Origin: Phragmites australis
Taxonomy: Eukaryota > Streptophyta > Magnoliopsida > Poales > Poaceae
DNA: 64,000 nucleotides
Direction: 5' to 3'
Assembly: GCF_958298935.1 (NCBI RefSeq)
Contig: NC_084923.1
Span: forward strand, 7,690,501-7,754,500
Part shown: positions 1-11,159 of the stretch, piece after piece
How the letters are laid out: every line of letters starts with the position of its first letter
How positions within the stretch are numbered: position 1 is the first letter of the stretch
Translations under genes and position numbers: made by a program
Notes under the pieces: generated by a model
Seen by the model: only the letters and a program-made list of their open reading frames with translations
Told to the model about the DNA's origin: nothing
The model's database searches: none

Positions 1-68
1 TCAAGATCATGTGCCGTCATAGGTATGCTTTAGGGTATAGTGCAGGGGACACCGTGAAACAATGTTAA

Positions 69-407
69 CTTGATCCTTACGAGGTGAAGTGCACATGTAA
101 TAAGCTAAATCTGCACCATATTCCGTGCTCGCATGTCTTAGCCGCTTGCAGGGACATGGGCGACAACGACAGATCATGGTACGTATCATCGTACTTCACG
201 ATTGATGTATTGATGAGCACATGGCTTTCAAAGATGCGGTCCTTCATCATCGGAAGGAGCTACAGAGCATTTGAGGGGCCTAAGTGGGTATATTATCTCC
301 GAGCACAACGCACGAATCCTAGAAGGCCTAGATCTACGAGGTTGCAAAGTGACATGGATGAAGCAGATGCTGTTGATGGCCTACGTGAATGCAAACTTTT
401 CAAATAA
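69..407 (+). pseudogene. MULE transposase C-terminal fragment (SWIM zinc finger)
   Basis: An open frame from codon 69 to the stop at 405-407 carries a SWIM-type zinc finger, CxC followed by CxH (CTC then CSH, roughly residues 8-21 of the fragment). The Trp/Tyr/Phe-rich stretch that follows the SWIM motif in MULE transposases comes next (SWYVSSYFTIDVLMSTW). The family is the MuDR/FAR1-like transposase, where the SWIM finger lies at the C-terminal end and the DDE catalytic core lies upstream, here outside the window. The same frame has a stop at 66-68, so the fragment is cut off from upstream sequence by a stop or an intron. The basic tail, ending near LRECKLFK, is not diagnostic. Confidence 0.75.
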
Positions 408-918
408 CCTAACCATGATAGGAGGACTTGCCCGACACAGTAGTGAACTATAATGCTACTATTGAACTGTATTGGATTAGAGTTGTTGCAATTTAGTTTG
501 CTCGTTGAAGTTTTAAGCAGACATGGTTTGTATTCTAGATTGCTATTCACCTATTAGTTGTACTACTTATTCTGTAACGTATTGTATGGTACTAGAATCA
601 TAGATGATATTTTTTTATTCAACCATGCAGCTTGTTACTCACCTATTTATTGAACCATAAAGATTATAATATATTCTAATTCATTATTCACCTATTTATT
701 GAACCATGAAGCTTGAAATCATTATCATGCTCATAGTGTTCTTACCGAGCTTCTTCAGCAACGGTACAACGAGAACTATAGGGGAATGATGATTTTTATA
801 GGACAACAAGTACTACGATTATATGTGCTTCTTAATTGCCATGATAATTTGCTACTAACTTAATGCATGTATTGGTTACCTTTTGCAGTTGTTTCCGTTG
901 TGAGCTCAGAGTGTCCAC
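408..918. other. AT-rich spacer between transposase and PMD gene
   Basis: About 500 bp with no coding signal. It contains short local repeats: a segment near 631-665 ('tcacctatttattgaaccat') recurs near 687-710. It probably holds the transposase 3' UTR and the promoter or an intron leading to the PMD gene. Confidence 0.4.
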
Positions 919-3686
919 ATGATTAAGGAGTTAGAACCTCGATTCCACAAGGCACTCGCACGGACAGGACTTCTACCTTTCACTCTCATGATGGATGGAG
1001 CTCCCATGATGAGCGGTGGCAGGACACCTCTCTCGCCGATTGAGGAGCCACTGCTCACAGGTCTGATCGACTGGTAGCGTCCTGAGACTCACACGTTCCA
1101 CTTTTCTTTTGGCGAGATGGCATTGAGGGGTGTGGCAATGCTGGCCGGGCTACCAATCAGGGATGCTCCGTTAGTAGTTTTGCGACCAGGGAAGGATTAA
1201 GTTGAGGGTAAGTAATTATTTGTTATGTAATGCATTTCAAATGTTGTAGTTCTATTCAAGCTTCATTGACCATCTATATCTTATAGGTTTGGTGTGCAAT
1301 ATGACATGAATGATGTTGTAGTCTCCATGTCCTGGATTTATGGGCTGCCACAGTTCGATCCATGTCCACCGGATGCGGACAAGGCTATAGTTTTGCAGCA
1401 CTATAAGGTTTATGTGTATGTCCTGCTAGGAGGCATCATGTTCTGCAACACAACAGACAATTATATCATCCCTCATATTATATGGTTAGCGAGTCAGCTT
1501 GTGTCACGTCCTCATGAGATCTGCTATGCTGGCTGCAACCTATAGAGGATTGTGTGATGCAACTCAGCGGACAAAGAAGAACGGATCTGTTGCAAGCTGC
1601 ATACACCTCTTACAACTATGGAGCTGGGAGTACCTCCCAGTTTGTCGGCCTTAGGTGTTTAAGATCTACTATTCATTCCCTATCTCCGATGGCATTGCAA
1701 ATGACATGAGACTTACGATGGCGTATCGATGGATTCATGCCAGGTTGAGATGGAGTCTGTAGCAAGACCATGGTAGCTACTCCTAGATGATTAGTGATTT
1801 GGATGTCCTCAGCGCCGATCTCGTGGAGTGGAATCCATAGCGTATGACACGAGTGGCTAAAATTGCGACTGGAGGGCTCATCACATCCTCTTGTTGGCGT
1901 GACTCATACTTATGGATGACCAGATGATTCTTGTTGTACATGAACAATGTGGAAGTATATTCTCCTAAGCGTGTACAGAGACAGTTTGAGTACCGATATG
2001 TGGTGCCACTACCTCCCCCATGAGACTCCGGACGGGCGCACGAGTAAGTGTGTTATTGTAGATAGCATGGTACCTGAGGTGATCCATGTTAACAAATTAT
2101 AATTGTTTATGTCACGTATAGGAGGAGTGCACAGGGGGCAAAGGCATGCAGGACTAGGCATCCGTGAATGCCAAGCATATACAGAGGTGGACGGAATCAG
2201 CCGCGATGGATGTCGACGTTCCTGCTAGATAATACAATGATGCAATGTACTAGGAGTACCTTTCACTGTACCGTCTGTGCACGCGTGCCATCTTACTCAG
2301 CGAACTTGTAGAACCATCACACAGACCCTTCCCCGAGGATTGTGCCCGCCTTCTTCATGTTGTGGTAAGTGATGCAGTACTTATAATAATTTTTATTGGT
2401 CAAACCTCTATATTACTGACATAGCCCTCATCTTATATAGACCGAAGATGCGTACGAGATGCATACGCAGGCAGAGCAAGCTAGTAGTGAAGCAAGCGAG
2501 TCATCAACGCGGAGGAATCGGAACCCTCTCTGGGACTATATGAGGACAAGAGGGTCCCGCTTCCTATCTGCTATACGTGGTCTAGGTGGTTGTGCCCCGC
2601 GTTAGAGGGGGTATGACCTACCAGCCATGGACCCGTCTCGTACCTCCCATAGTAGACGCGCGTCCAATGCCCGTGATGAACCCGTTCGGGTACACTTGCA
2701 AGAGGCACCTTCGACTTCGGAGCATCATGTGTCACGTTCTGGTGCTAAGGAAGTGGAGTGCATGTAGGCTCCTGAGCCCGAGCAGTGTACACTGGTTCAC
2801 AGGCCTTGGAGTGGACACAGCCTCCTCAGACTACGATGACACTTCCTCCTGTAGCATCAACTCATCACGCGAACGTTGTTGACTGCACGCAGCAGGCGCC
2901 TGACTGGAGCGGCACGTATGATTTTGACTGGGCTGCTGCAATGTAGGCCGCAAACTTCACCGATCTTCTCAACGGACAGTACCCCCAATATCCCGATGCA
3001 CTTAGGGGGCTCACAGTGGTACCAGCAGGGCGAGCCTTTGGCACTTCTGACTCCATCGAACCACGTTCCAAGGGCGTCCACTCTTCCGCATGAGGATCCT
3101 TCTTCATGGTACATGCAGGGCTGAGTTAGCGGGTCTAGATACATGTTCGGTGGGGTCTCACATGGGAGGATGATGATGATGATGGGCACACGAGGCAGGA
3201 GCCAACACAGGCTGCTAGGATGAGGGTCACACACCCACTAAACGCTTACATTCCTGGGGATTGTGTGCGGTATATGCTCTTCAGTGGGGGTGTGATGCCT
3301 CTTTTCGCATAGAAGATGATGAAGATCAGCGAACCTAAGGGGTATAGGCACACCCTCTTCTATTCAAGCAGAAAATGACGAGCACGATGAGGATGATAAT
3401 TTCATGCCACCAATACCTTGACGTTGCAACAGCAATACAGAAGAAGGTTCAAAGAACATTACAAGAGGATGTTCACGCACCAGATTGAGATGGTATACAA
3501 CTAACAATAAAATAGGATGTGCTCATACCGTGATCACTCAAGATGACGATGACGATGATTTCATGCCACAACGACCCCTCCCTCTGAGGCCTCCATCTCC
3601 GATGGAGACTAATGACCTTGACGATGATGGTGGATTTGCTATTACCGATTCTTACAACTTCCCATCACTACCTCGGAGACGACAGC

Positions 3687-5121
3687 TGTCGGAGGATTAA
3701 CTCCTGTCGCAGGGATCCCGAGAGACCCCTTTTTAGAGATTCGACCGGGGGGATGATCCTGAATAAGTTCGTCGGAGAAATAAATGGGAATGAATGCAAC
3801 GGCCGGTGGTGGGGGATGTTGGCCTAGTGCAAGAAGAAGTAAATGCACCGGAATTTAGACAGGTTCGGGCCGCACAGGGGCGTAATACCCTACTCCTGTA
3901 TGGATGCAATAACTGTCCTGAGGAAGTTCCTCAAGGATGTTGCTGGTTACAAGAATTGTGGTCTAACTAAGAGCTTGAGGCTCCTTGTTCTTCGGCTGGA
4001 ACTATGCTCAACCTTGCGCACCGTAATGTCTACTCTCGCCTGAGTTTTTCGTTCTTGGTGCTGTGTTTTGTCTTGTTCGGGAGTGAGTCCCGTGAGATTG
4101 TGCTTGCTTCTGTTTCTCTTCTCTTCTCGTCCTCTGTTGTTCGTCCGTTCTCTTTGCTTCTGTGTTGCCGGCTATTTTAAGTACTTGCCGGCCGAGACAT
4201 GCCCCGAACGGGAAGGAGGGGGCACAAGTTCCAAGACGCCATGACTGGGAAAGGCGTCATCATTTCTTCTGGTTGAAGTGACCGGGGTGGGAAAAATGCC
4301 GCACGCCTGGTCACCTGTCACCATAAAACGCCCTGGCGACGGGCGCCGTGGAGAGTGCCCACCGGGCAGCCGCAGAGCAACCCGGCGTGCCCGCCCTGTC
4401 TTGTTCCTCTGCCACAGCAGGGCGGCAACGGAACGCCTTGATCCTCGCGATGTTATCCCAAGGCAAGCCGGATGACACGGGACGGGGCCCGTGCAATTAA
4501 TGACCCCACGCCTCTATGCCAAAACATGGCAGGAACTGACGCTGCGGCGGGAGCAGTTGGAGGTGTCAGGCCACGCACGCTCATTAAACGCGGCCTCGGA
4601 CCTCTGACTGGTGGACACCTCATCGGTGGGCCCCTCGGGGGCCTTTCTGGGTCGTCGGGGAACCGAGTGCTCGGGGGTACTGTTCACCTCCCCGAGCACT
4701 CTCTCCCGAGCACTCTTGCATGGACTTTCGGGGAACCGAGTGCTCGGGGGCTGCCACGTGCAGCCCCGAGAACTCTCTTACGAGCACTCTTACACGGACC
4801 CTCGGGGAACCGAGTGCTCGGGGGCCACCGCTCGCAGCCCCGAGCACTCTCTTCCGGAACTTAGCTCTTCTGAACGTCGGGGGACTAGGGTGCTCGGGGG
4901 TGGCCGGGCACCTCCCCAAGCACTTTCTTCCCTGTACTTAGACTCTGTGGATCATCGGGGAACTGGGGTGCCCGGGGACCACTGACTGTGGCCCTGAGCA
5001 CCTTCTTCCGTGACTTAAGCTTCTCTCATTCTTCAGGAGAGACCTCGCGGGATGGCGCCATGTGGCGGACAGCTGGCCTGGCCTCGGGATTCAGGGACCC
5101 CCAGTTCCAGATACACCGACA
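3687..5121 (+). mobile_element. Solo LTR, family A copy 1 (TGTCGG...CCGACA), TSD ACAGC
   Basis: It starts TGTCGGAGGATTAACTCC and ends GATACACCGACA, with 6-bp terminal inverted repeats TGTCGG/CCGACA. A perfect 5-bp TSD, ACAGC, flanks it (3682-3686 and 5122-5126). It is 1435 bp and has no internal retroelement genes, so it is a solo LTR. The 3' half (~4620-4990) is a tandem-repeat field built around GTGCTCGGGGG and CCGAGCACTCT. A second copy of the same family lies at 59014-60564. The terminal structure and the 5-bp TSD fit grass Gypsy LTRs, but no pol gene is present to prove the superfamily. Confidence 0.92.
4600..5000 (+). repeat. Tandem-repeat field inside solo LTR family A
   Basis: Degenerate units of about 65-70 bp each carry GGGGAACCGAGTGCTCGGGGG followed by CCCCGAGCACTCT. 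These arms are mutually inverted (GAGTGCTCGGGG and CCCCGAGCAC), so each unit could fold into a GC-rich hairpin. Several units also carry a CACGTG-type core (4755-4765). The field overlaps several long spurious reading frames. Confidence 0.8.
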
Positions 5122-5626
5122 ACAGCCATCTTATCCTTACAGCATTAATTGGCACAACGAGCACTCTTCCGCTATTTTGCATTGGCACTTTCCACCACCA
5201 TCTTAAGATGATCTTGGTATTCTCTATATTCTCTAAGTTAGTACACATTATGTGGCAATACTAACTTGTTTGTGCACGCTATGATGCAGGTATTTTCCGC
5301 ATTGAGACTACCACACCGGTTTGCCACAATGACCATTCTCGGCTGGAGGAGGAGGCAGTCGTCCAAGCATCAGCATGCAGACCAAAGCGTGCTAGAGGCA
5401 GAGTTTAGGATAGGGGTCAGATGTAGTCTCTTTTACTTATATGCTTAGGCAATGTATTTTGTTCAGACTATTACGCGACTATTAATTTTGTGTACCTTTC
5501 TATTACATTAGTTTAGTTCGATAGGTATATGGTTAGTGTCTTATATTACCATACTGTGTTATAAATTATTTGTGACCTTCATGTCTGATGTATGTGATGG
5601 TTAGTGTATTATATTAACGTACTATC

Positions 5627-8600
5627 TGTCACACCCTGATTTTTAAATTTTGCAATTCTCTAAAATTTTCTTAGATTTAATTTGAGTTTAAACAAATAGC
5701 ATAGGATAAAACCTAATTTCTAAATTCAAATTCAAATTTGAATTGGGAGTATTATTTGTTTGAATGCATTCATGTTGGAGTTAGGCATTTAGGTTTTTGT
5801 TTGACTTATTTGAATTGTTTGCTTGTGAAAAGTCTTAGCAAAGTTTAGATATAATAGAAAATAGTTTTGGAAAAAGGAGAAGAAATAAAAAGAAAAGAAA
5901 AGATTAAAACTCCCTCCCGGGCCGCCCTTCCTCCTTCGGCCCATGTCGGCCCATTTCTTTCCCCGCCTCACGCCGCTCCGCCTGGGCCGCGCCTCTGCTC
6001 CGGCCCAGCGTCCCGCGTCGCTCGCCCGAGTCGGCCCAGCCAGCCGCACGCGCCCACGCTCGCCGCTGAAGATGCCCTGCGCCGAGCCGCCTTCACCGAG
6101 TCGCCGCCAAGTGGGGCCCGCACGTCGGAATCATCTTCCACCCGGACTCCGCCGCCGTATCCGAGTCGGTCCGCCGCTGCCTTTGAGAAGTCCTGGCCCG
6201 TCCCGACCTCCTCTCGCCGTCTATATAACACCGCCCGTCCCTCTTGGATCTCCCATCGCCAAAACCGCCGAAACCCGAGCCCAAAATCGCCGAATCACCG
6301 AGAGCTTGCCGCCGCCGCCATTAGAGCCGACCGAGCTCGCCAACTCGTCGTTTTCGTCGCGCTTTGCCGCTGACTAGCTGCCCAGCAGCTCCTCCATCAA
6401 CCTCCGAACGTGCCGGTGCCTTTGTCTTCGCTTCCCGGCCGCCGGAACCCCTCCGCCGACGAGCTCTTGTGCGCCACTGCCTCCCTCACCGCCGCTGGAC
6501 CTCCCCCGTGTCGCGCCGCCCGAGGTGAGAGCTCAAACGGAACCCCCGTGCTCCCTTCTCTCTCTGCCGCCGCTCGCCGTTGAGGACCGACATCGGCGAC
6601 GAGGTCTGCGCCGATCTCCGGCGCAATCGCCGCCGTGAATCCCTCGGCTCAGCCGTGTTCCTCCCCTCCGGCCGCCCGATCCGTCCTGAGCCGTCTGATC
6701 TAAGTCCGAACGACCGAGATTAGATCACACCAATACCTCTTCAGCAGCCAGTAGCAAGTTGCCACGTGTCGCCTCTCTAAACACAGTCAGCGCCTTAGCC
6801 ACGTCACCCTGCCACATCAGTGCCACATGTGCGCCACATCAGCCAATACGCCCAGTCATCTACCCAGTCAGCAATTCAATCTTTTCCAGTACAAAGATAA
6901 TTCCAGATAATTCCTTTAATTGGTAATTTTGCAGAAAGACCCCTAGACTTTTCTATAATTACCTAAAAACCCTATCTTTTTACAGTTTAGTCCCTGAACT
7001 TTTTCATAATTACAAAAAGGTCCCTATACTTTTCCATAATTACAATTAAGTCCTTTTCTTAATTAAAATAAACCCTAATCTTGTATTTAGCATATCTTTT
7101 CCGTCGTAGCTCCGATTTAAGCGATTCTTGCGTCGATAGATTCGTTTCTCCGAGCTCTATCTTTCTAGATAGGTTTTGCCTTGTTGTTTCTCTGGTTTGT
7201 GCTCTGTTCTTAGTATGTTTTGTTTGTGTGTTTTTCCGGTTATTGTGCGATTAGTCGTTAACACCCCGGAACAGTTTGAAGAATATCAAGACCAGGAGCA
7301 AGAATACACTGAGCAGTAGCAAGGAGAAGGCAAGTGTCCTTGATTATATTGAACCTACGTTTTTAAATATTTTGTTTTACAAAACTGCATGCATTGTCTG
7401 TCAATATGATGGGTAGTCACCTATGTTAGGGTTTTTCCTTAGATTTTCCCTTATCATCCCTTGGAACCTAGATGGTTTATGGTTAGGTGTCTTTTGTGGG
7501 TAGAGTGCTTAGCCATGCTTTTGGGATACTGGGAAGTATCATGATCTTGACTAATGAACATATACAACATTGATGGTTAATTTGTTAATGGTCTAGCAAC
7601 ATGGAACCTTAGGCCTTGAGCAAGGTAGTTTTGATGGTTGTCATGGTTATGACGTTGGTTTAGTGTTTGCTCAAGTAACCTAAGTAAGGACCGGTTCGTG
7701 GAGCGACAACCCGAGAAGCTCCGTACAAACATGAGACTGATATCGGAAGGCTTAGCCGATTAATTAGGGTTTTTCCAGTGTTGTGTGGACCAGATGGGAG
7801 GCGTGGATGAGAGAAGGTAATTCTCAGAAACCACATGGCACAAGAGGGGGCTTCTAGGTGGTAGTACCTAGCGGTGAAACCTGGAGTGTTGGTGACACAT
7901 ACTGGGAGGATTCTTTGTAAAGGCTTCGTAGTGATCTCCTGGCAACACACCACTGGCGTGTGTATAGTGCTTGGCCGGCATTGCAACATGGAGACTTTAG
8001 TCATCTGCTTGCAGGTGATGAAATCACGACTCGTGGGAAAGTTGTACAACCTCTGCAGAGTGTTAAAACTGTTATAACAGCCGTGCTCACGGATATGAGA
8101 GACTTGGATCCTCACATGATTAGTTAGTGGTGGAATGGTTATGAGTTTGGTTAAGATTCTGGTACAGGGAGTACTAGATAGTTGTGGTTATGGTTCTGGT
8201 ACAGGGAGTACCAGAAGGTTATAGTATGCAAGGTGGGGAGCCTTGTATGCTGGGTTTGCACTGTATGGGTTACATTCACTAAATAACTGTTTAATGCTTT
8301 TGAGTCCAAATATATTTTCATTACTCGCATTTACGCAAATATACCTTGTGTCAGCCTATCCTTGATATAAGCCTGCATGTCATTATTTTTCCACACTTGC
8401 TGAGTACATTATGTGCTCACCCTTGCTATCTCCTACCAAAAATATATGCTGCTCAGTGGAAGACATTCAAGACTTTCAAGATGACGACCTGGTGTTCTAA
8501 GGAGCGTATCTTCCAGTCAGTGCCTGTGGAGTGTTTGGTCACCGATGCTTTCGTTCCGCTGCCGTCGTTTAATAGTTATAGATTGGTTAGTAGAGTTGTT

Positions 8601-8744
8601 TAGGCGAAGACTTGTGTAAGAGTTTGACGATTGTAAGTTAAAGTATTGCTTTTGTTACTTCACCTGTGACATCCTTATGTGTGTTGAACATCCTGGGCAC
8701 ACATAAGCCGCATCTGGTTTTGGCCGTTAAAACCGGGTGTGACA
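5627..8744 (+). mobile_element. Solo LTR, Gypsy chromovirus (Tekay/Del-like), TSD CTATC
   Basis: It begins TGTCACACCCTGATTTT and ends AAAACCGGGTGTGACA. A perfect 5-bp TSD, CTATC, flanks it (5622-5626 and 8745-8749). At 3118 bp the length fits the long LTRs of the Tekay/Del chromoviruses. Layout: AT-rich U3, a GC-rich block (~5915-6700) with a TATA box at 6222-6229 (CTATATAA), then an AT-rich leader-like stretch. No gag-pol is present. The long reading frames at ~5867-6377 are GC-rich promoter/leader sequence, not genes. The Tekay assignment rests on length and terminal sequence only. Confidence 0.9.
6222..6229 (+). promoter_or_regulatory. TATA box of the solo LTR promoter
   Basis: CTATATAA lies at the end of a GC-rich block of the 5627-8744 LTR, where the retroelement core promoter is expected. 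It may be inactive now. Confidence 0.5.
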
Positions 8745-8892
8745 CTATCCAAGCATACTTCTTTCCAACATGTGAAAAGCATCACTTAAACACTTTCGAA
8801 CGTATCTGCATGTCGTCCTATCAAGCAATAAGTTGGCTTGCAACTTTCCACAACAAAACCATTTGCACATGAATATAACGTTACATGACAGG

Positions 8893-10465
8893 TGTAGCAT
8901 CTAGGCCCCTAAGAAAAATGTAAGGGTTTTGGTGATTAATGACAACCATATCATTGTGACTAACATTTCAGTTTTTAAGAAACAAAGAAAGACTTAATAG
9001 TCAATGGTGATCTTACACTCTTGCCCATTAAAAGAGTTATGTGATGATCAAAGGGCCGAAATGTGAAGGATAAGGATCTTCTAGATTTAAGTGTCACAAG
9101 GAGATGAAGGACACTTAGAGTAGTATAGGTTCTTTTTATTCTTAGTCTTTTGACCGTATTATAAAGAGGGGTTAAGAGTTGTAGCTTGACTTAAGAGAGT
9201 CAAGACATAGTCGATGCACACTTGTGACTTTCCATTACTAAGTTAATCTCAGAAAATCATTGGTTCCGAATCTTGAAGGTAGAACTCAAAATTGCTTTGA
9301 AATAGATAAAATCAGCGAAATTTCAGTTCACCGGATGATCCTCTGATGTCAGAGTGAGTTCGCCGGAGCAAATTCCTAAGAGTTCTGACTTAAAAAATTG
9401 TTGAAGACCACGCCGGATAGTCCGACGTTCGATAGGCGGAATCACCGGATAAATAGAAAGTCACGAAGTCCAGAACTAATTCTATACACCGGATAGTCCG
9501 GCGTAGCAAAATATGATCACAGGATGAATTTTTACAGAGAGGTTGTAAACTATCATCTGGCCCACTTCAATACACTGGATGATCTGCTGTAGGCTAGGAT
9601 TAATCACCGGAGTTTTAACGGCTAATGGAATAGTTAACGGCTATTTTGTCAGATGTATTAGCACAGGATATTCCGGTGTGAAGCGTGTTATTCACACCGG
9701 ACCTTCCGGCATTAAGAAAAAGTTCTGGGTTGTTAGGCAACGGCTAATTTTCGATTCTTAGCCTATAAATACCCACCCATTTAGACCTCTCTCCAGCTCT
9801 TGCGACCCTGTAGCAGCTCATACACTTGGTGTGTCATTTAGAAGCAAGAGAGAGAGCACTTGTGTCAATTCTAAGTTCTTAGTTGAGGATTAAGGACTTT
9901 CTTGAGTGCTTGAAGAGTAACAAGTGTGCATCTAGCTGTTGTCTAGGCTTGGTCTTTGTCAAGTGAAGCTTGAGGCTTGTTACTCTTGGTGGTTGGCAAC
10001 ACTAGACTGTCTTGGTGATTGAAGTACTTCTTGGTGAGCTCTTAGAGAAATTGTGGAAGCCCCTGGAAAAGAAGGTGTACTTGGTTTGATACCCGCTAAT
10101 CCGGAGATGGAGAAGGGGTAATCAAGAGGGAGCACTTGAGCCTTGGTGACTTAAGGTGGAGCGACATCCTTGGTGGATGCTCCAACTAGGACTAGGGGGA
10201 AGTGCCAACTTCTCGAAACCTCGGGAAAAAAATCGGTGGTCTTATCTAACTATTTACTTTCTCGCATCTTATTTTGAGCTTTGTTACTATTGCAAGTTCT
10301 TCTTTAAGATTATCTCTCTTGGTTAATTTTTGCTTAGTTAGTTGTCTTGTTCTAGTTAAATCCCTTAGTCGCATTTCCTTTTAGTTTTATTTGCTAAAGC
10401 GGTAGAAGTTTTAATTAATATCCCAATTCACCCCCCCCCCCCTCTTGGGCTATTCGATCCTTTCA
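8893..10465 (+). mobile_element. Solo LTR, Copia-like, TSD ACAGG/ATAGG
   Basis: It begins TGTAGCATCTAGGCCCC and ends CGATCCTTTCA. The flanks are ACAGG (8888-8892) and ATAGG (10466-10470), a TSD with one substitution. It is 1573 bp. Within U3 (~9320-9720) is a field of CCGGATnnTCCGG-like short inverted repeats. A TATA box (CTATAAAT, 9763-9770) precedes the presumed R region. A 12-C run (10431-10442) leads into the U5 end. This type of LTR (conserved 'ggttttggtgattaatgacaa' start, C-rich U5 end) is common in grasses; the Copia assignment is inferred. Confidence 0.88.
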
Positions 10466-10535
10466 ATAGGGTACAATTTATTCAATTACGAACAACATGG
10501 TACAATGAAATATTATATTAAGCGGAGGTAGTACA

Positions 10536-11074
10536 TCAGGATACATTGCTTCTAGTCATACAGAACTGACAACACACGTAGCATACAACACATAAATACC
10601 TTTCGTGAAATACATTGGTAGAAACAAACTCAATGGTCTGTACTTGTTGAACCACCCCTTCTAGCGAGACGACTTTTCTTTCTCCACCTCCCACCTCGCA
10701 AAGTCCTCTCCCATTTTCTTCAACCTCATTCATCGCCTCCGCTTGTCACTTCATCTCAAGGTCTTCCATGTCCACATTTCTTCAACAAGTTCATCCATTC
10801 CTTGTTCTCAGCTTTGATGTTGAAATCGATCCAAATTATGAAATCACAAAGCCTAATAGATGACTGACGACTGTACACACGATTTAGTTACTATTCGGAC
10901 CAAAAGTTGATGAATCATGTGAAATATGACATAAATTAAATACCCCATGATACAACGGATCCAAGTTTGAACACCGAAAGAATCTCCTCCCATAGGTATC
11001 GAGCTCATGAATACCTTCATTTCGCATGTAGTACCGCACTTGCACAATGGTGGTGGTATAGCAAACATATGCAT
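10536..11074 (-). pseudogene. GRF-type zinc-finger gene, convergent, degenerate
   Basis: On the minus strand a frame starting at 11074 reads PPPLCKCGTTCEMKV, the first half of a GRF zinc finger (CxCG...C). The second half, GRRFFRCSN, is present in another frame near 10970-10990, so a frameshift splits the finger. Further along, IIWIDFNIKAENKEWM near 10800-10850 matches the Trp-containing end of GRF domains. A Glu/Lys-rich, coiled-coil-like tail follows to ~10536 (MNEVEENGRGLCEVGGGERK). GRF fingers bind nucleic acid. The gene points toward the PMD gene from the right side of the MULE. Because of the frame break I call it a pseudogene. Confidence 0.6.
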
Positions 11075-11159
11075 ACCAAAGCTCGCTATCTCTTTACTTC
11101 TTGTGTTTGAGGCGGGGATAACATACGCAGTTCAGCGTTGCCTTTTATAGTCATTCATA

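Larger units (their letters stand above)
919..5206 (+). pseudogene. Plant mobile domain (PMD) protein gene, degenerate, interrupted by a solo LTR
   Basis: The start at 919 opens with a PMD-type N-terminus (ELEPRFHKALARTGLLPF, then FSFGEMALRGVAMLAGLPI). These proteins (the 'serine/threonine phosphatase 7 long form homolog'/MAIN-like group) derive from transposons and often travel inside MULEs. Plausible exons are 919-1207, 1287-2043, 2122-2364 and 2441 onward, with GT-AG borders visible at each junction. The core continues through YVYVLLGGIMFCNTTDNYI and a Trp-rich block near 1620. Many in-frame stops and frame changes (for example near 1075, 1198 and 1545) show decay. The tail has acidic DDDDD runs and basic patches. 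It is split at codon 3686 by the solo LTR 3687-5121. Reading across the TSD continues the same frame to the stop at 5204-5206. Confidence 0.7.

Noticed and set aside
4472..4985. Long overlapping frames (99-130 codons) on both strands
   Set aside because: They lie in the tandem-repeat field of a TSD-flanked solo LTR. The peptides are repetitive Gly/Ser/Arg sequence with no domain, and the same occurs in the sister copy at 59958-60707.
4600..5000. CRISPR-like regularly spaced repeats
   Set aside because: Units are degenerate tandem repeats with homologous 'spacers' inside a plant LTR. No CRISPR context.
5867..6377. Frames of 144-168 codons, Pro/Arg/Ser-rich
   Set aside because: GC-rich promoter/leader of the 5627-8744 LTR. 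Three frames are open together, which is a base-composition effect.
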